From an uncultured Clostridia bacterium (GTDB taxonomy: Bacteria; Bacillota; Clostridia; Peptostreptococcales; Anaerovoracaceae), in assembly GCA_938045615.1 (NCBI GenBank), contig CALIBC010000178.1, forward strand, positions 124,001 through 188,000: a DNA stretch of 64,000 bases. Direction: 5' to 3'. Both the position numbers and the translations under genes were made by a program. Of the stretch, positions 44,468 through 53,270 are shown one piece after another (within the stretch, counting starts at the first letter, position 1; each line of letters opens with the position of its first letter). The notes below the pieces were generated by a model. That model searched no databases. It saw only the letters and a program-made list of their open reading frames with translations, and was not told the origin of the DNA.

Positions 44468-45244
44468 GTGGGAAAAGCGATTGCGATTTTTAATCAAAAG
44501 GGGGGTGTTGGAAAGACAACCACCAATATAAATTTAGGCGCATGTCTTGCGCAGAAGAACAAGAAAGTGCTGATGCTTGATATAGACCCACAGGGCAACA
44601 CTACCAGTGGGATAGGGATATCCAAAAAAGATTTAAGATATACGGTGTATGAGCTGCTGATAGAAAATAATTTTGATCCGCACGATGCTATAATTCATAC
44701 CGGAGTGAAGAATCTGGATTTAATTCCCGCAAATGTTGATTTGGCTGGTGCAGAGATAGAGCTGGTACAATTGGAGGGAAGAGAAAAGCGACTTCGGAAA
44801 GCCATCGACGGGATTCGAAATGAGTATGATTACATTTTCATAGACTGTCCTCCTTCACTGGGTCTACTTACTATAAATTCGCTCAGTGCGGTGGAGAGCG
44901 TCCTGATACCTATCCAATGTGAGTTTTACGCTTTGGAGGGTGTGAGTCAGTTGATGAGTACGATAGAACTGGTCAGAAAGAGCTTGAAGAAGGATTTACA
45001 GGTTGAAGGAGTGGTGCTGAGCATGTTTGACGGCAGGACAAACTTATCTATACAGGTTGTTCAGGAAGTTAAGAGATATTTCGGAGCAAAGGTTTACTCC
45101 ACGGTGATACCGAGAAATATCAGATTGGCGGAAGCCCCGAGCTTTGGTCTTCCAATAGTTGAATACGATTCAAAATCCAAAGGAGCGGTGGCATACAGAG
45201 AATTTGCTCGGGAGTTCCTTGAGAGAGAGGAAAACAACAAGTGA
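44468..45244 (+). CDS. parA: Chromosome-partitioning ATPase ParA (Soj)
   Basis: 258 residues. The deviant Walker A KGGVGKTTT is at about 11-19, the Walker A' region is LMLDIDPQGN, and the Walker B-like strand is DYIFIDCPPSLGLLT. GTG 44468 is chosen because AAGGAG stands seven bases before it and gives the standard N-terminus (M)GKAIAIFNQKGG; an upstream ATG would add ten charged residues overlapping the ribosome site. It acts with ParB and the adjacent parS in origin segregation and probably modulates DnaA. Confidence 0.96.
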   Translation: MGKAIAIFNQKGGVGKTTTNINLGACLAQKNKKVLMLDIDPQGNTTSGIGISKKDLRYTVYELLIENNFDPHDAIIHTGVKNLDLIPANVDLAGAEIELVQLEGREKRLRKAIDGIRNEYDYIFIDCPPSLGLLTINSLSAVESVLIPIQCEFYALEGVSQLMSTIELVRKSLKKDLQVEGVVLSMFDGRTNLSIQVVQEVKRYFGAKVYSTVIPRNIRLAEAPSFGLPIVEYDSKSKGAVAYREFAREFLEREENNK

Positions 45245-45305
45245 ACATAGGAGAAGAGGTAGCATCAACGGACATGACAGCCACGCTTAGAGAGGAAAAC
45301 TTGGT

Positions 45306-46217
45306 ATGAGTGCAAAGAAAAAGTTGAGAGGTCTGGGAAGAGGTCTGGATGCTTTGTTTGCGGATCAGGCACCGATAGCAGAACCCACAGACGGAGAAAC
45401 ATACGAAAGTGGCAATGAGGACAAAGAACAGTTAAGCGGCGATGGTGTACGCTATATAGACATAAACGATATTAAACCCAATGCGGAGCAGCCACGAAGA
45501 AATTTTGACCCTGAAAAGATATCGGAACTTGCAAATTCAATAACGGAGCACGGAATTATTCAACCGCTTGTGGTGAGAAAACAAGGAAAACAATATGAAA
45601 TCGTCGCCGGAGAGCGCAGGTGGCGAGCATCACGGGAAGCCGGACTGAAAGCGGTGCCATGCATTGTCAGAGAATTTTCGGATGAAGAGAATATGCTGAT
45701 AGCCATAATCGAAAACATGCAGCGTGAGGATCTTAATCCTATAGAGGAAGCCATGGGGCTTGACCAGATGATAAAGGTGTATGGGATGACGCAGGAAGAG
45801 ATTTCCAAAAGCGTAAGCAAAAGCAGACCGTACATAAGCAATATGCTCAGACTTTTGAAACTGCCGGAAGAAGTGAGAAGTTTGGTATCGGAGGGAAAGA
45901 TTTCCACAGGTCATGCGAGGGCGCTCATCAATGTCAGAAATAAAGAAAAACAGAAAAAGCTATGTCAGATGATCGTAGGGGAAGGGATCTCCGTGAGACA
46001 GATCGAATCTCTGGCGGCGGAGGAAAAAAAACCCAGAAGAAAACCCCTTAAAAAAGTTAAGACGGCGGATACGCTCAGTACTGAAAGAGAGTTGAAAGAG
46101 TTGTACGGAACAAAGGTTTCGATCAATCAAAAAGGTGACAAAGGCTCAATAGAATTGGAATTTTACAGCCGCGATGAATTGAATAGGCTCATAGATATGT
46201 TGAAATATAAGCCTTGA
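45306..46217 (+). CDS. parB: Chromosome-partitioning CTPase ParB (Spo0J)
   Basis: 303 residues. Begins KKKLRGLGRGLDALF, the ParA-contacting start. The N-terminal domain includes IQPLVVRKQG and the CTP-binding ERRWRAS box (about 99-106), followed by the ENMQREDLNPIEEA region. The HTH region includes MTQEEISKSVSKSRPYISNMLRLLKL, and a C-terminal dimerisation domain ends the protein. It is 61 bases after parA. Confidence 0.96.
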   Translation: MSAKKKLRGLGRGLDALFADQAPIAEPTDGETYESGNEDKEQLSGDGVRYIDINDIKPNAEQPRRNFDPEKISELANSITEHGIIQPLVVRKQGKQYEIVAGERRWRASREAGLKAVPCIVREFSDEENMLIAIIENMQREDLNPIEEAMGLDQMIKVYGMTQEEISKSVSKSRPYISNMLRLLKLPEEVRSLVSEGKISTGHARALINVRNKEKQKKLCQMIVGEGISVRQIESLAAEEKKPRRKPLKKVKTADTLSTERELKELYGTKVSINQKGDKGSIELEFYSRDELNRLIDMLKYKP

Positions 46218-46224
46218 CGGAGAT

Positions 46225-46240
46225 TGTTTCACATGAAAAG
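46225..46240. promoter_or_regulatory. Degenerate parS-like site downstream of parB
   Basis: TGTTTCACATGAAAAG matches the parS consensus at 13 of 16 positions, eight bases after the parB stop. The left half is perfect, the right half is degraded. It may be a weak or decayed ParB site. Confidence 0.45.
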
Positions 46241-46337
46241 AGTACGCACCGGGACAGTAGGGAGCGAAGACAACATTTTATGCTAAAATAAAAAAACTAA
46301 AAAATTAAGTTAGAGATTGTTGAGGATAAGCAATTAT

Positions 46338-46997
46338 ATGAGTAATGGAATATCTATCGGGAAAGGCATTCTATGGGTGCTTGTTTGGTTTGGTTTTATG
46401 ATTTTTTATACGGTTCTTGATATTTCAATCTGGAGAAAGATTGCACCTGAACAAAGTAGATTTTTAAACTTAATTACTGTTGCTATATGTATGGCGATAT
46501 TTCTTAATCTACTAATGACAAAAACAAATTTTAGACTACGTTTATTTTCCAATATTTCTTTTCCGGGAATAGTATTGGCATTAGGGTGTTCCGTATTGTT
46601 TTATTTTCTTTTGGATAGGGGATTAGATCCCCTGTTTGAAGATTTATTTCCATCAAGCAAAGAAAATTACCAACAAAGTATCCGTTTAATACAGATATCA
46701 CCGATTGCCGGGTTTCTTGATGTTTGTATTCTTGCACCTATTCTTGAGGAAGTTTTGATGAGAGGTTTTTTGCTTGGCGGTCTTTCCATAAACTACGGGA
46801 AAATTACTGCCTTACTCATCTCTGCAGCATTCTTCTCAATACTACATTTTAGTATTGCTCAAATAGTACCCTCATTTATATGCGGCATAATTTTAGGTTT
46901 ACTTTATTTTTATACTGATTCTATATTTGCTTGTATCATCGCTCATATGGGATATAATGTGATTTCATATATGATGATAATGTCATCTAAATTATAG
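46338..46997 (+). CDS. CPBP-family intramembrane protease homolog
   Basis: 219 residues with about six membrane helices. The glutamate pair and arginine of the CPBP (Abi/Rce1) active site appear in LEEVLMRGFLLGG, the first His in FSILHFSIAQ, and the last motif in CIIAHMGYNVIS. Members are proposed membrane metalloproteases, some involved in bacteriocin immunity or protein maturation. GAGG precedes ATG 46338; a TTG seven codons earlier is the alternative. The base composition is noticeably more AT-rich than parB, which may indicate later acquisition. Confidence 0.85.
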   Translation: MSNGISIGKGILWVLVWFGFMIFYTVLDISIWRKIAPEQSRFLNLITVAICMAIFLNLLMTKTNFRLRLFSNISFPGIVLALGCSVLFYFLLDRGLDPLFEDLFPSSKENYQQSIRLIQISPIAGFLDVCILAPILEEVLMRGFLLGGLSINYGKITALLISAAFFSILHFSIAQIVPSFICGIILGLLYFYTDSIFACIIAHMGYNVISYMMIMSSKL

Positions 46998-47265
46998 TGG
47001 GATATAAAAAGGAAGTAAGAGCAAATAGTCAATACTTCCCAAGTCAGTCACATGTTCTGTATGGCAAGGCTTACAATTTTGAAATAAATTAACGATATAC
47101 GCTGTGAAGTTCGTACCCTTTTTTGTCGGATTCCTCCAAAGCGGCGGCAGCGGAAAGGAGCTTTCGCCGCTTTGGAAGGAATCCGGACGAACTACAAACC
47201 GATAAGCTGCGGCAAGCCATGCAGCCTGCCTCAAGCTGCCTCAGCCTGCCGCCACCTGCCGCAGG
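46998..47265. repeat. Long inverted-repeat element and 10-bp tandem repeats
   Basis: Arms 47125-47146 and 47165-47188 form a roughly 22-bp stem with two single-base bulges around an 18-base loop; outer AGTTCGT/ACGAACT segments (47108-47114 and 47187-47193) extend the symmetry. Next to it a 10-base unit starting CTGCC repeats exactly four times (47226, 47236, 47246, 47256), ending at the stop of the methyltransferase gene; CTGCGGCA/TGCCGCAG bracket this array. The region lies between convergent genes. Confidence 0.7.
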
Positions 47266-48027
47266 TTATTTCAGCTTTACACTGAAATTTGCGACGTAAC
47301 CGAGTTGCTCCGAATGGTCATTGAAAAAGTCGAACATGGCTGTGAACATCTGCCGGTTTTCTTTTTTCATGGCATTTGAGAGTATCTTCATTGCACCTGT
47401 GGGTCCTTCGTCGCGGATCATCCCGGCAGGATCAAGGAGAGTCATTTTGCCATATTTCTGCTCCGTCTTGAAAGAATGGGATTCGATCTCATTTTTCCAG
47501 CCGCTCAGGGTGAGAGGTTCAACGTGTACGTTTATCGTGCGTGAAAGTTCCGCCACAATCTCTTTTTGCTTGTTGGGATCCTCTTCGCGCAGAACAACAT
47601 CATGCGTGAGAAGTACGCCGCCCGGCTTCAGCACACGGGAATATTCGGAAAGCGCACGGCCTTTGTCGCCACCCACGAGCATGGTTAGCATCGCCTCGTT
47701 GATGAGAACATCGAAACTTTCATCCTCAAAAGGAAGCTCAAAAGCATTTGCCTTGAGGACGGAGAGCTTGTTTTGCAGCTTGTTTTTCTTTATGTTTTCC
47801 TTGGCCTTTTCGACGACGGCGTCATCCATGTCCACGCCGACTATGGAGCAACCGCTCTTTTTGGCCACCTGAATCATGGTTGTACCCATATTACAAGCAA
47901 CCTCCAAAACCTTTAAATCCGCAGTTATACGGGCTTTTTCCAGCAACCATTCCGTAGCTTGGGCGCCACCCGGACGGAGCTTGGTTTTACCTAGTTTTGC
48001 CAGAAATGAATGTCCTGCTTCTCTCAT
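47266..48027 (-). CDS. Class I SAM-dependent methyltransferase
   Basis: 253 residues. SAM motif I is VLEVACNMGTTMIQVA (about 55-70), the acidic ribose-binding Asp is in VGVDMDD, and FEDESFDVLINEAML and LKPGGVLLTHDV form motifs II-III of methyltransferase_11-type enzymes such as UbiE/quinone, sterol or small-molecule methyltransferases. The C-terminal 70 residues are a variable substrate part. No adjacent pathway gene identifies the substrate. Start ATG 48027 follows AAGGAGG. Confidence 0.88.
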   Translation of the reverse strand: MREAGHSFLAKLGKTKLRPGGAQATEWLLEKARITADLKVLEVACNMGTTMIQVAKKSGCSIVGVDMDDAVVEKAKENIKKNKLQNKLSVLKANAFELPFEDESFDVLINEAMLTMLVGGDKGRALSEYSRVLKPGGVLLTHDVVLREEDPNKQKEIVAELSRTINVHVEPLTLSGWKNEIESHSFKTEQKYGKMTLLDPAGMIRDEGPTGAMKILSNAMKKENRQMFTAMFDFFNDHSEQLGYVANFSVKLK

Positions 48028-48408
48028 AATAAATTCCTCCTTGTGATTTGTTCATCCATGCCAAGACAAAGGAAAGACGGTTATTAAAATATACCGTGAT
48101 ACGGGTACGACAATATGGTAGAATAACGTATCCGTTAAGTTGTCTTTGAGCAATATTTTTTATTAGTCGCCTTTAACATACCCTTGTATGAAATTATTAA
48201 ACCCGTGTTTTTGCATTTTGGGAGAAATAATTTGCATTTGAAAAAATAACTTGCGGTTTCGCAAAAAAAAAAACCGATTAAGATTTGCTCGGGTGTGGAT
48301 TTTCGCATTTTCTTTATAGGGAATGCAGGACATCGATAAAGCGGTTGATGTTTGTTGATTATTTTATTTTTAAACTGAACAAACGAAGAAAAGAATGGAG
48401 AAAGAACT
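48028..48408. other. Divergent intergenic region
   Basis: 381 bases between the methyltransferase (minus) and the Na/Pi symporter gene (plus). It is AT-rich, with a small TTGCG/CGCAA stem followed by a run of 11 As near 48252-48276. A weak promoter-like pair for the methyltransferase (TTGTCG, then TATTTT) lies around 48085-48112 on the minus strand. Nothing else stands out. Confidence 0.4.
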
Positions 48409-50151
48409 ATGAGTTTTTTCAATGTGGCAAATCTGATCGGAGGGCTGTGTCTGTTCCTTTTCGGAATGACAATTATGGGTCAAGCTCTGGAACGTCGCGC
48501 CGGAAACGGTCTGGAAATGTTGCTGGGGCGGCTGACGACAAATAAGGTTGCGGGGTTTAGCACAGGGCTTGGCGTCACTGCCGTGATTCAAAGTTCCTCA
48601 GCAACAACGGTTATGGTGGTCGGATTTGTAAATTCCGGACTTATGACGCTGAAGCAGGCGATCAATGTCATTATGGGAGCCAATATCGGAACAACCGTGA
48701 CGGCTTGGGTTTTAAGTCTTGCGGGGATCGATAGCGAGAACTTTTTTGTGAGTCTCTTGAAACCGACGTCGTTCACACCGCTTCTCGGGCTGATCGGCAT
48801 TACACTTTACATGATGTCCAAGCAAAGCAAACACAGAGATACCGGCATGATTATGCTCGGATTCACGACATTGATGTACGGTATGGAGACGATGTCGAGC
48901 GCCGTTTCGGTTCTTCGGGATATGCCGGAGTTTCAGAACTTGTTTCTGACATTCACCAATCCTGTGCTCGGTCTCCTTGCGGGCGCTGTATTGACGGCAT
49001 TGATCCAGTCAAGTTCGGCTTCTGTGGGTATCCTGCAAGCCTTGGCCTCCACCGGTGCAGTATCTTATGGAGCTACAATTCCAATTATAATGGGTCAGAA
49101 TATCGGCACATGTATCACGGCGATAATTTCATCGGTTGGGACAAGTAAAAACGCAAAAAGAGCCGCACTGGTTCATCTTATATTTAATGTCGTAGGAGCA
49201 GCTGTGTGTTTGACACTCTTCTATGTGATAAAAGCGGTTGTTGCCCCTGTTTTTCTGACACACCCTGCGAGTCTTATGGGTATAGCGGTCGTTCATTCCA
49301 TTTTTAACATTCTTTGTACATTATTGTTGTTTCCGCTCAGTGGGCTGCTTGAAAAAACAGTATGCAGACTGATCCCCGACGCAAGAGAGCCTGAAAAGAT
49401 GCAAGAACTTGATGAAAGATTGCTTGAAAGTCCGGCGCTTGCGCTTAACCAATGCAATCAAGTACTTGTACGCATGGCAACGGCGGCTGTTGGTGCATTG
49501 AAGGACAGCCTTGAAAGCGTAATGCATTACGACAGGGCAAAAGCGGAGGAAATCCGTGAAGCAGAGGCGCAAACCGATCATCTGGAAGATATCCTCGGTA
49601 CATATCTTGTAAAACTCACTTCCCATCAACCCGGGGATGAGGAAAGCCTGAGAGCAACTGAGTTTATGAAACTGATCGGTGATTATGAACGCATCGCCGA
49701 CCATGCGGTAAATATTCTGGAGTCGGTGGAAGAAATGAAACGGAAAAATATAGTTTTTTCCGATGAGGCGACAAAGGAGTATCGCAATATTCGTTCGGCA
49801 CTTTCGGAAATACTGGATTTGTCTTATGATGCATTTTCAAACAGCGATCTTGTGGCCGCCAAAAGAACCGAGCCTCTTGAAGAGGTAATTGACAAACTCA
49901 AGGAAGAACTCCGCACACGACATATTTTGCGACTGCAAAAAGGCGAATGTTCGGTTGATGCCGGTTTTATCTGGTCGGATTTGTTGACGGATATGGAACG
50001 TGTTTCGGATCATTGTTCAAACATTTCCGGTTGCGTTCTCGATACCGGAGGGCACACGATGAACATTCACGAAAATCAACGGATTTTCAGAGATTCAGAT
50101 GAAGAATACAAGGACAATTACACCATGTTTCGGCACAAATACGGGATTTAA
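48409..50151 (+). CDS. Na/phosphate symporter (NptA/YjbB type) with PhoU-like tail
   Basis: 580 residues. About eight membrane helices carry the duplicated NaPi-II motif: AVIQSSSATTVMVVGFVNSG (about 57-76) and ALIQSSSASVGILQALASTG (about 197-216), each followed by MGxNIGT. The C-terminal 230 residues are a helical PhoU-like domain (two repeats with IADHAVNILE and RVSDHCSNI). It probably imports or balances phosphate with sodium. GGAG precedes the ATG. Monocistronic, convergent with the O-acetylation operon. Confidence 0.92.
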   Translation: MSFFNVANLIGGLCLFLFGMTIMGQALERRAGNGLEMLLGRLTTNKVAGFSTGLGVTAVIQSSSATTVMVVGFVNSGLMTLKQAINVIMGANIGTTVTAWVLSLAGIDSENFFVSLLKPTSFTPLLGLIGITLYMMSKQSKHRDTGMIMLGFTTLMYGMETMSSAVSVLRDMPEFQNLFLTFTNPVLGLLAGAVLTALIQSSSASVGILQALASTGAVSYGATIPIIMGQNIGTCITAIISSVGTSKNAKRAALVHLIFNVVGAAVCLTLFYVIKAVVAPVFLTHPASLMGIAVVHSIFNILCTLLLFPLSGLLEKTVCRLIPDAREPEKMQELDERLLESPALALNQCNQVLVRMATAAVGALKDSLESVMHYDRAKAEEIREAEAQTDHLEDILGTYLVKLTSHQPGDEESLRATEFMKLIGDYERIADHAVNILESVEEMKRKNIVFSDEATKEYRNIRSALSEILDLSYDAFSNSDLVAAKRTEPLEEVIDKLKEELRTRHILRLQKGECSVDAGFIWSDLLTDMERVSDHCSNISGCVLDTGGHTMNIHENQRIFRDSDEEYKDNYTMFRHKYGI

Positions 50152-50201
50152 CAACAAGCATATATAAGCATATATAATAAAGGACATGCCGATGTAACAT
50201 A

Positions 50202-51344
50202 TTAAGAATCACGGAGCATCATTTCAAGCGAGTTGTCGAGGAAAAAGGTGTTTGCATTGTAAAGAAACAGCACATCGGTGATACCGTTTGAAGTGATCAG
50301 ATCCTTCACACTGTCATAAAAATATCTGGGGTCTACGACCACTATGCGTTTATAATGTTGAGATAGAAACGGTATCATGCTGTTTGCATAAGAATCTTTT
50401 ATCAGAAGCAGATTTCTTTTTGAATCACAGGGTGTCTGTATCGTATAGAGGGGATGGTTACTTCCTCCGAAAACGGTATAGGCATCCTTTTTTTTCAGGT
50501 TTTTCAACTGATAAAAGTTCGTGGTCTTCTTTTTTGTGTCGGCATAATATATAACGGAATCAATGTGGTTTTTCTTGTTTTCGGGCAGAAAAATTTTGAT
50601 CTTGTCATCCAGTCCGTTTACGAAGCCGCTTTTTGAATAGAGAGTTCCTTTGAAGTCCTTCTTCACCACGTATCCGTCGTAGCCGGGGATTTCGGTGAAT
50701 CCCATAGCCTTTGCCGCATATTTATAGGCAATATAAGCCCCGTCGCTTGTCCAGTGATGATCGGTTCTGTAATAAAGCTGTACATTGTCTTTTTCTGCAG
50801 CGAATTTCCTGCGGATATCTATGCATTTGTATCCGGATCTTGCGATTTTCTTATAGAATTCATCTATGTATCTGTTCTGATCTTTCAGACGCACTGTGTT
50901 TGGGAGTTTGTCTTGATAAACATTGGCCGCATTCGGCGCAAGCAGAAAGTACGTGGCAAGATGCTTGTGCTTTCTCTTGAAGAAATTGAGCGCATTCTCC
51001 GTGTTTGCGAAATATTTTCCGGGAGCCGAGATTTCATCCATGAGATAGTTGTCCTTACATCTATATACTCCGTTTGCTTCAAGTTTCCCTGCCAGAACGT
51101 CGGCTACGGATTTTAACCCGACAAAAAGATCGCGGAAAGGAAACTGGTCGTTTACGTAATCTTCCGTCTTACGTTCAAAACGGCCGTCAATATATTTGCT
51201 TACCGAAAAAGAGGGCTTTCCCTGCAGAACTCTGTTTTCAGACTCAGAGAATTTCCTGTTGTCGGATAAGAGTATGCCGAATAAGAATATTCCGAGTACG
51301 AGTATAAATATTATTGCGGTTATTTTTTCGGTTGAAAACTTCAT
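50202..51344 (-). CDS. DHHW-family protein, AlgX/AlgJ-like O-acetylation enzyme
   Basis: 380 residues. One N-terminal membrane helix (about 8-27) is followed by an extracellular SGNH-like domain with the family motif TDHHWTSDGAYIAY and a Ser-containing IKDSYANSMIPFL near the end. DHHW proteins work with MBOAT acyltransferases to move acetyl groups onto surface polymers. ATG 51344 is chosen because GGAGG stands five bases before it. It is the last gene of a four-gene minus-strand operon. Confidence 0.9.
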   Translation of the reverse strand: MKFSTEKITAIIFILVLGIFLFGILLSDNRKFSESENRVLQGKPSFSVSKYIDGRFERKTEDYVNDQFPFRDLFVGLKSVADVLAGKLEANGVYRCKDNYLMDEISAPGKYFANTENALNFFKRKHKHLATYFLLAPNAANVYQDKLPNTVRLKDQNRYIDEFYKKIARSGYKCIDIRRKFAAEKDNVQLYYRTDHHWTSDGAYIAYKYAAKAMGFTEIPGYDGYVVKKDFKGTLYSKSGFVNGLDDKIKIFLPENKKNHIDSVIYYADTKKKTTNFYQLKNLKKKDAYTVFGGSNHPLYTIQTPCDSKRNLLLIKDSYANSMIPFLSQHYKRIVVVDPRYFYDSVKDLITSNGITDVLFLYNANTFFLDNSLEMMLRDS

Positions 51345-51361
51345 GAAGGCCTCCGTCAATT

Positions 51362-52765
51362 TTAAAATCTGAAATATAAAAACGGGTTGTAGGAGTCATA
51401 TATCAGGTATCCTGCGGCTACCGTAAAGATACCCGTAAGAAAGACGATCTCCGCAAGCGGGTATTTATCGGCGACTGTCTTAAAAGCATCCATACCTTTT
51501 CGGGCAGCGATAAGACACGCAAGAACCAGCAAAATGAGATTTGTTCTCAGCAGATAGATCGTTGTCATGTTTAAAAAATCAATTCCTGAAAGTCCCGACA
51601 GTTGTTTTATATAGTCGAGTGCGGTCGGAAGATCTTTACTCGAAAAGAAGACCCAGCCGACAATAACGACAAGGCCGGTATACACATGTCTTATGGCGGG
51701 TTTCAGAACTTGTAGATATTCCCCGTAGAGATATTTTTCGAGAATCAGAAGTATTCCGTAGTAAAGCCCCCAGACCACAAAGTTCCAACTTGCGCCGTGC
51801 CAGAGTCCCGTTAGAGCCCACACGATCAGAAGATTCACGATGTGACGGCTTGCGGACACCCTGTTACCGCCGAGCGGAATGTACAGATATTCTCTGAACC
51901 ATGAGGAAAGCGAAATGTGCCATCTTCTCCAGAACTCGGTGATACTTTCTGAAATATACGGATAATTGAAGTTCTCCTTGAACTTAAAGCCGAACATTCT
52001 GCCCAGGCCGATTGCCATATCCGAGTAGCCGCTGAAATCAAAGTATAGTTGCAGCGTGTATGCAATGATAGCGATCCACGATGTAATCACGGAACTTTCT
52101 GATGCCGAAAGTCCTATAACAAACCGGTGCAGAACGCCTAAATTGTTCGCAAGTATTACTTTTTTCGCAAGTCCGAAGATGAATCTCCGCGCACCGTGAC
52201 CGAAGCGGTCGAGAGTGATCGTCCTTGCGGACAACTGCTGTTCTATATCCTTATAATTTATGATCGGGCCTGCGATAAGCTGTGGAAACAGCGAGATGTA
52301 CAGGGCGAAATTCAAAAAGCTTTTCTGAGGTCTGACTTCGCTTTTATACACATCGATAACGTAAGAAAGTGCCTGAAATGTGTAGAAAGATATTCCCACA
52401 GGCAAAGGCAGAGCAGTGTAGGATATGTTGCTGCCGAATATCCCGTTGACGGTGTCCATAAGAAAACCGAAGTACTTGAAGAAACACAGAATTGACAGAT
52501 TTACAAAAATCGTAAAGACAAAGTCAAGTTTTCCACGTCCGCCTCTGATTTTCGCACGGACTATAATGTGTGCCATAAAGTAATTGAAGAAAGAGGTGTA
52601 TATCATAAGTAAAACATACACAGGTTCACCCCAACTGTAGAATATAAGGCTGAATATCAAAAGTGCCGCATTCTTTGCGGAAAAATACTTTTTCGGGATT
52701 GCATAATATATTATCAGCAACAAAGGCAAGAACAGAAAGATAAAAGAGGTACTGCTAAATAGCAT
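51362..52765 (-). CDS. MBOAT-family O-acyltransferase (AlgI/PatA-like)
   Basis: 467 residues, about ten membrane helices. It has the MBOAT signatures FWRRWHISLSSWFREYLYIPLGGN and the catalytic-His segment ALTGLWHGASWNFVVWG. It passes acetyl groups across the membrane for O-acetylation of cell-surface glycopolymers (family knowledge). AGGAGGTG before ATG 52765 sets the start; the operon context with DHHW, DUF4358 and SGNH genes supports the role. The exact polymer is unknown. Confidence 0.93.
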   Translation of the reverse strand: MLFSSTSFIFLFLPLLLIIYYAIPKKYFSAKNAALLIFSLIFYSWGEPVYVLLMIYTSFFNYFMAHIIVRAKIRGGRGKLDFVFTIFVNLSILCFFKYFGFLMDTVNGIFGSNISYTALPLPVGISFYTFQALSYVIDVYKSEVRPQKSFLNFALYISLFPQLIAGPIINYKDIEQQLSARTITLDRFGHGARRFIFGLAKKVILANNLGVLHRFVIGLSASESSVITSWIAIIAYTLQLYFDFSGYSDMAIGLGRMFGFKFKENFNYPYISESITEFWRRWHISLSSWFREYLYIPLGGNRVSASRHIVNLLIVWALTGLWHGASWNFVVWGLYYGILLILEKYLYGEYLQVLKPAIRHVYTGLVVIVGWVFFSSKDLPTALDYIKQLSGLSGIDFLNMTTIYLLRTNLILLVLACLIAARKGMDAFKTVADKYPLAEIVFLTGIFTVAAGYLIYDSYNPFLYFRF

Positions 52766-53270
52766 CTTCGAACACCTCCTGACATGAATCCGCATTTTTG
52801 CCTACCGCATAGAAAAGATATCTCCCTTTTTTGTATATCACGGCGTTGTTGAGCAGATTGACCTGATTCGGCGCATATCCCTCAAAGGTCTTGATCCTAC
52901 CCGCAATCCGAGCATCGACGGCATCCTCGACGAGCGGTATATCATTTTTCTTATATGCCTTTATTATAAGAAGTTCGTCGGCGCTCATCGCATCCTTACT
53001 CCGGTAGTAAAGAAAAGAGTCGTACGAATTATAGTCAAGATTCATGAATTGCATCAGCTGCCTGTTTGTACATTTTTTCATGCCGGCCATATTGCTTTTT
53101 GACTTCAAGGTTTCTTCAAAAGTTTCCAGAGAAATGTTTTTGGCGTTTGAACTCGCATAAACGAGCGTCATGAATATGAGCAAAATGATGATTAAAACTA
53201 TTTTGGTGATTCCCGATGCACCGAGAACTTTCAATATACGGATGATTTTATTTCTGATGATATTCAACAT
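52755..53270 (-). CDS. DUF4358-type membrane-anchored protein
   Basis: 171 residues. One membrane helix (about 23-42, ITKIVLIIILLIFMTLVYAS) is followed by an outer domain with YYRSKDAMSADELLIIKAY, FEGYAPNQVNLLNNAV and YLFYAVGKNADSCQEVF, the pattern of DUF4358 proteins that often accompany MBOAT/DHHW clusters. Its ATG overlaps the preceding stop (TGATG), and its end overlaps the MBOAT start by 11 bases. Role in O-acetylation inferred from context only. Confidence 0.82.
   Translation of the reverse strand: MLNIIRNKIIRILKVLGASGITKIVLIIILLIFMTLVYASSNAKNISLETFEETLKSKSNMAGMKKCTNRQLMQFMNLDYNSYDSFLYYRSKDAMSADELLIIKAYKKNDIPLVEDAVDARIAGRIKTFEGYAPNQVNLLNNAVIYKKGRYLFYAVGKNADSCQEVFEDAI

Noticed and set aside
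48252..48276. Small hairpin plus A-run as a terminator
   Set aside because: The run is of As on the plus strand and precedes rather than follows the stem on the minus strand; no gene end lies near.
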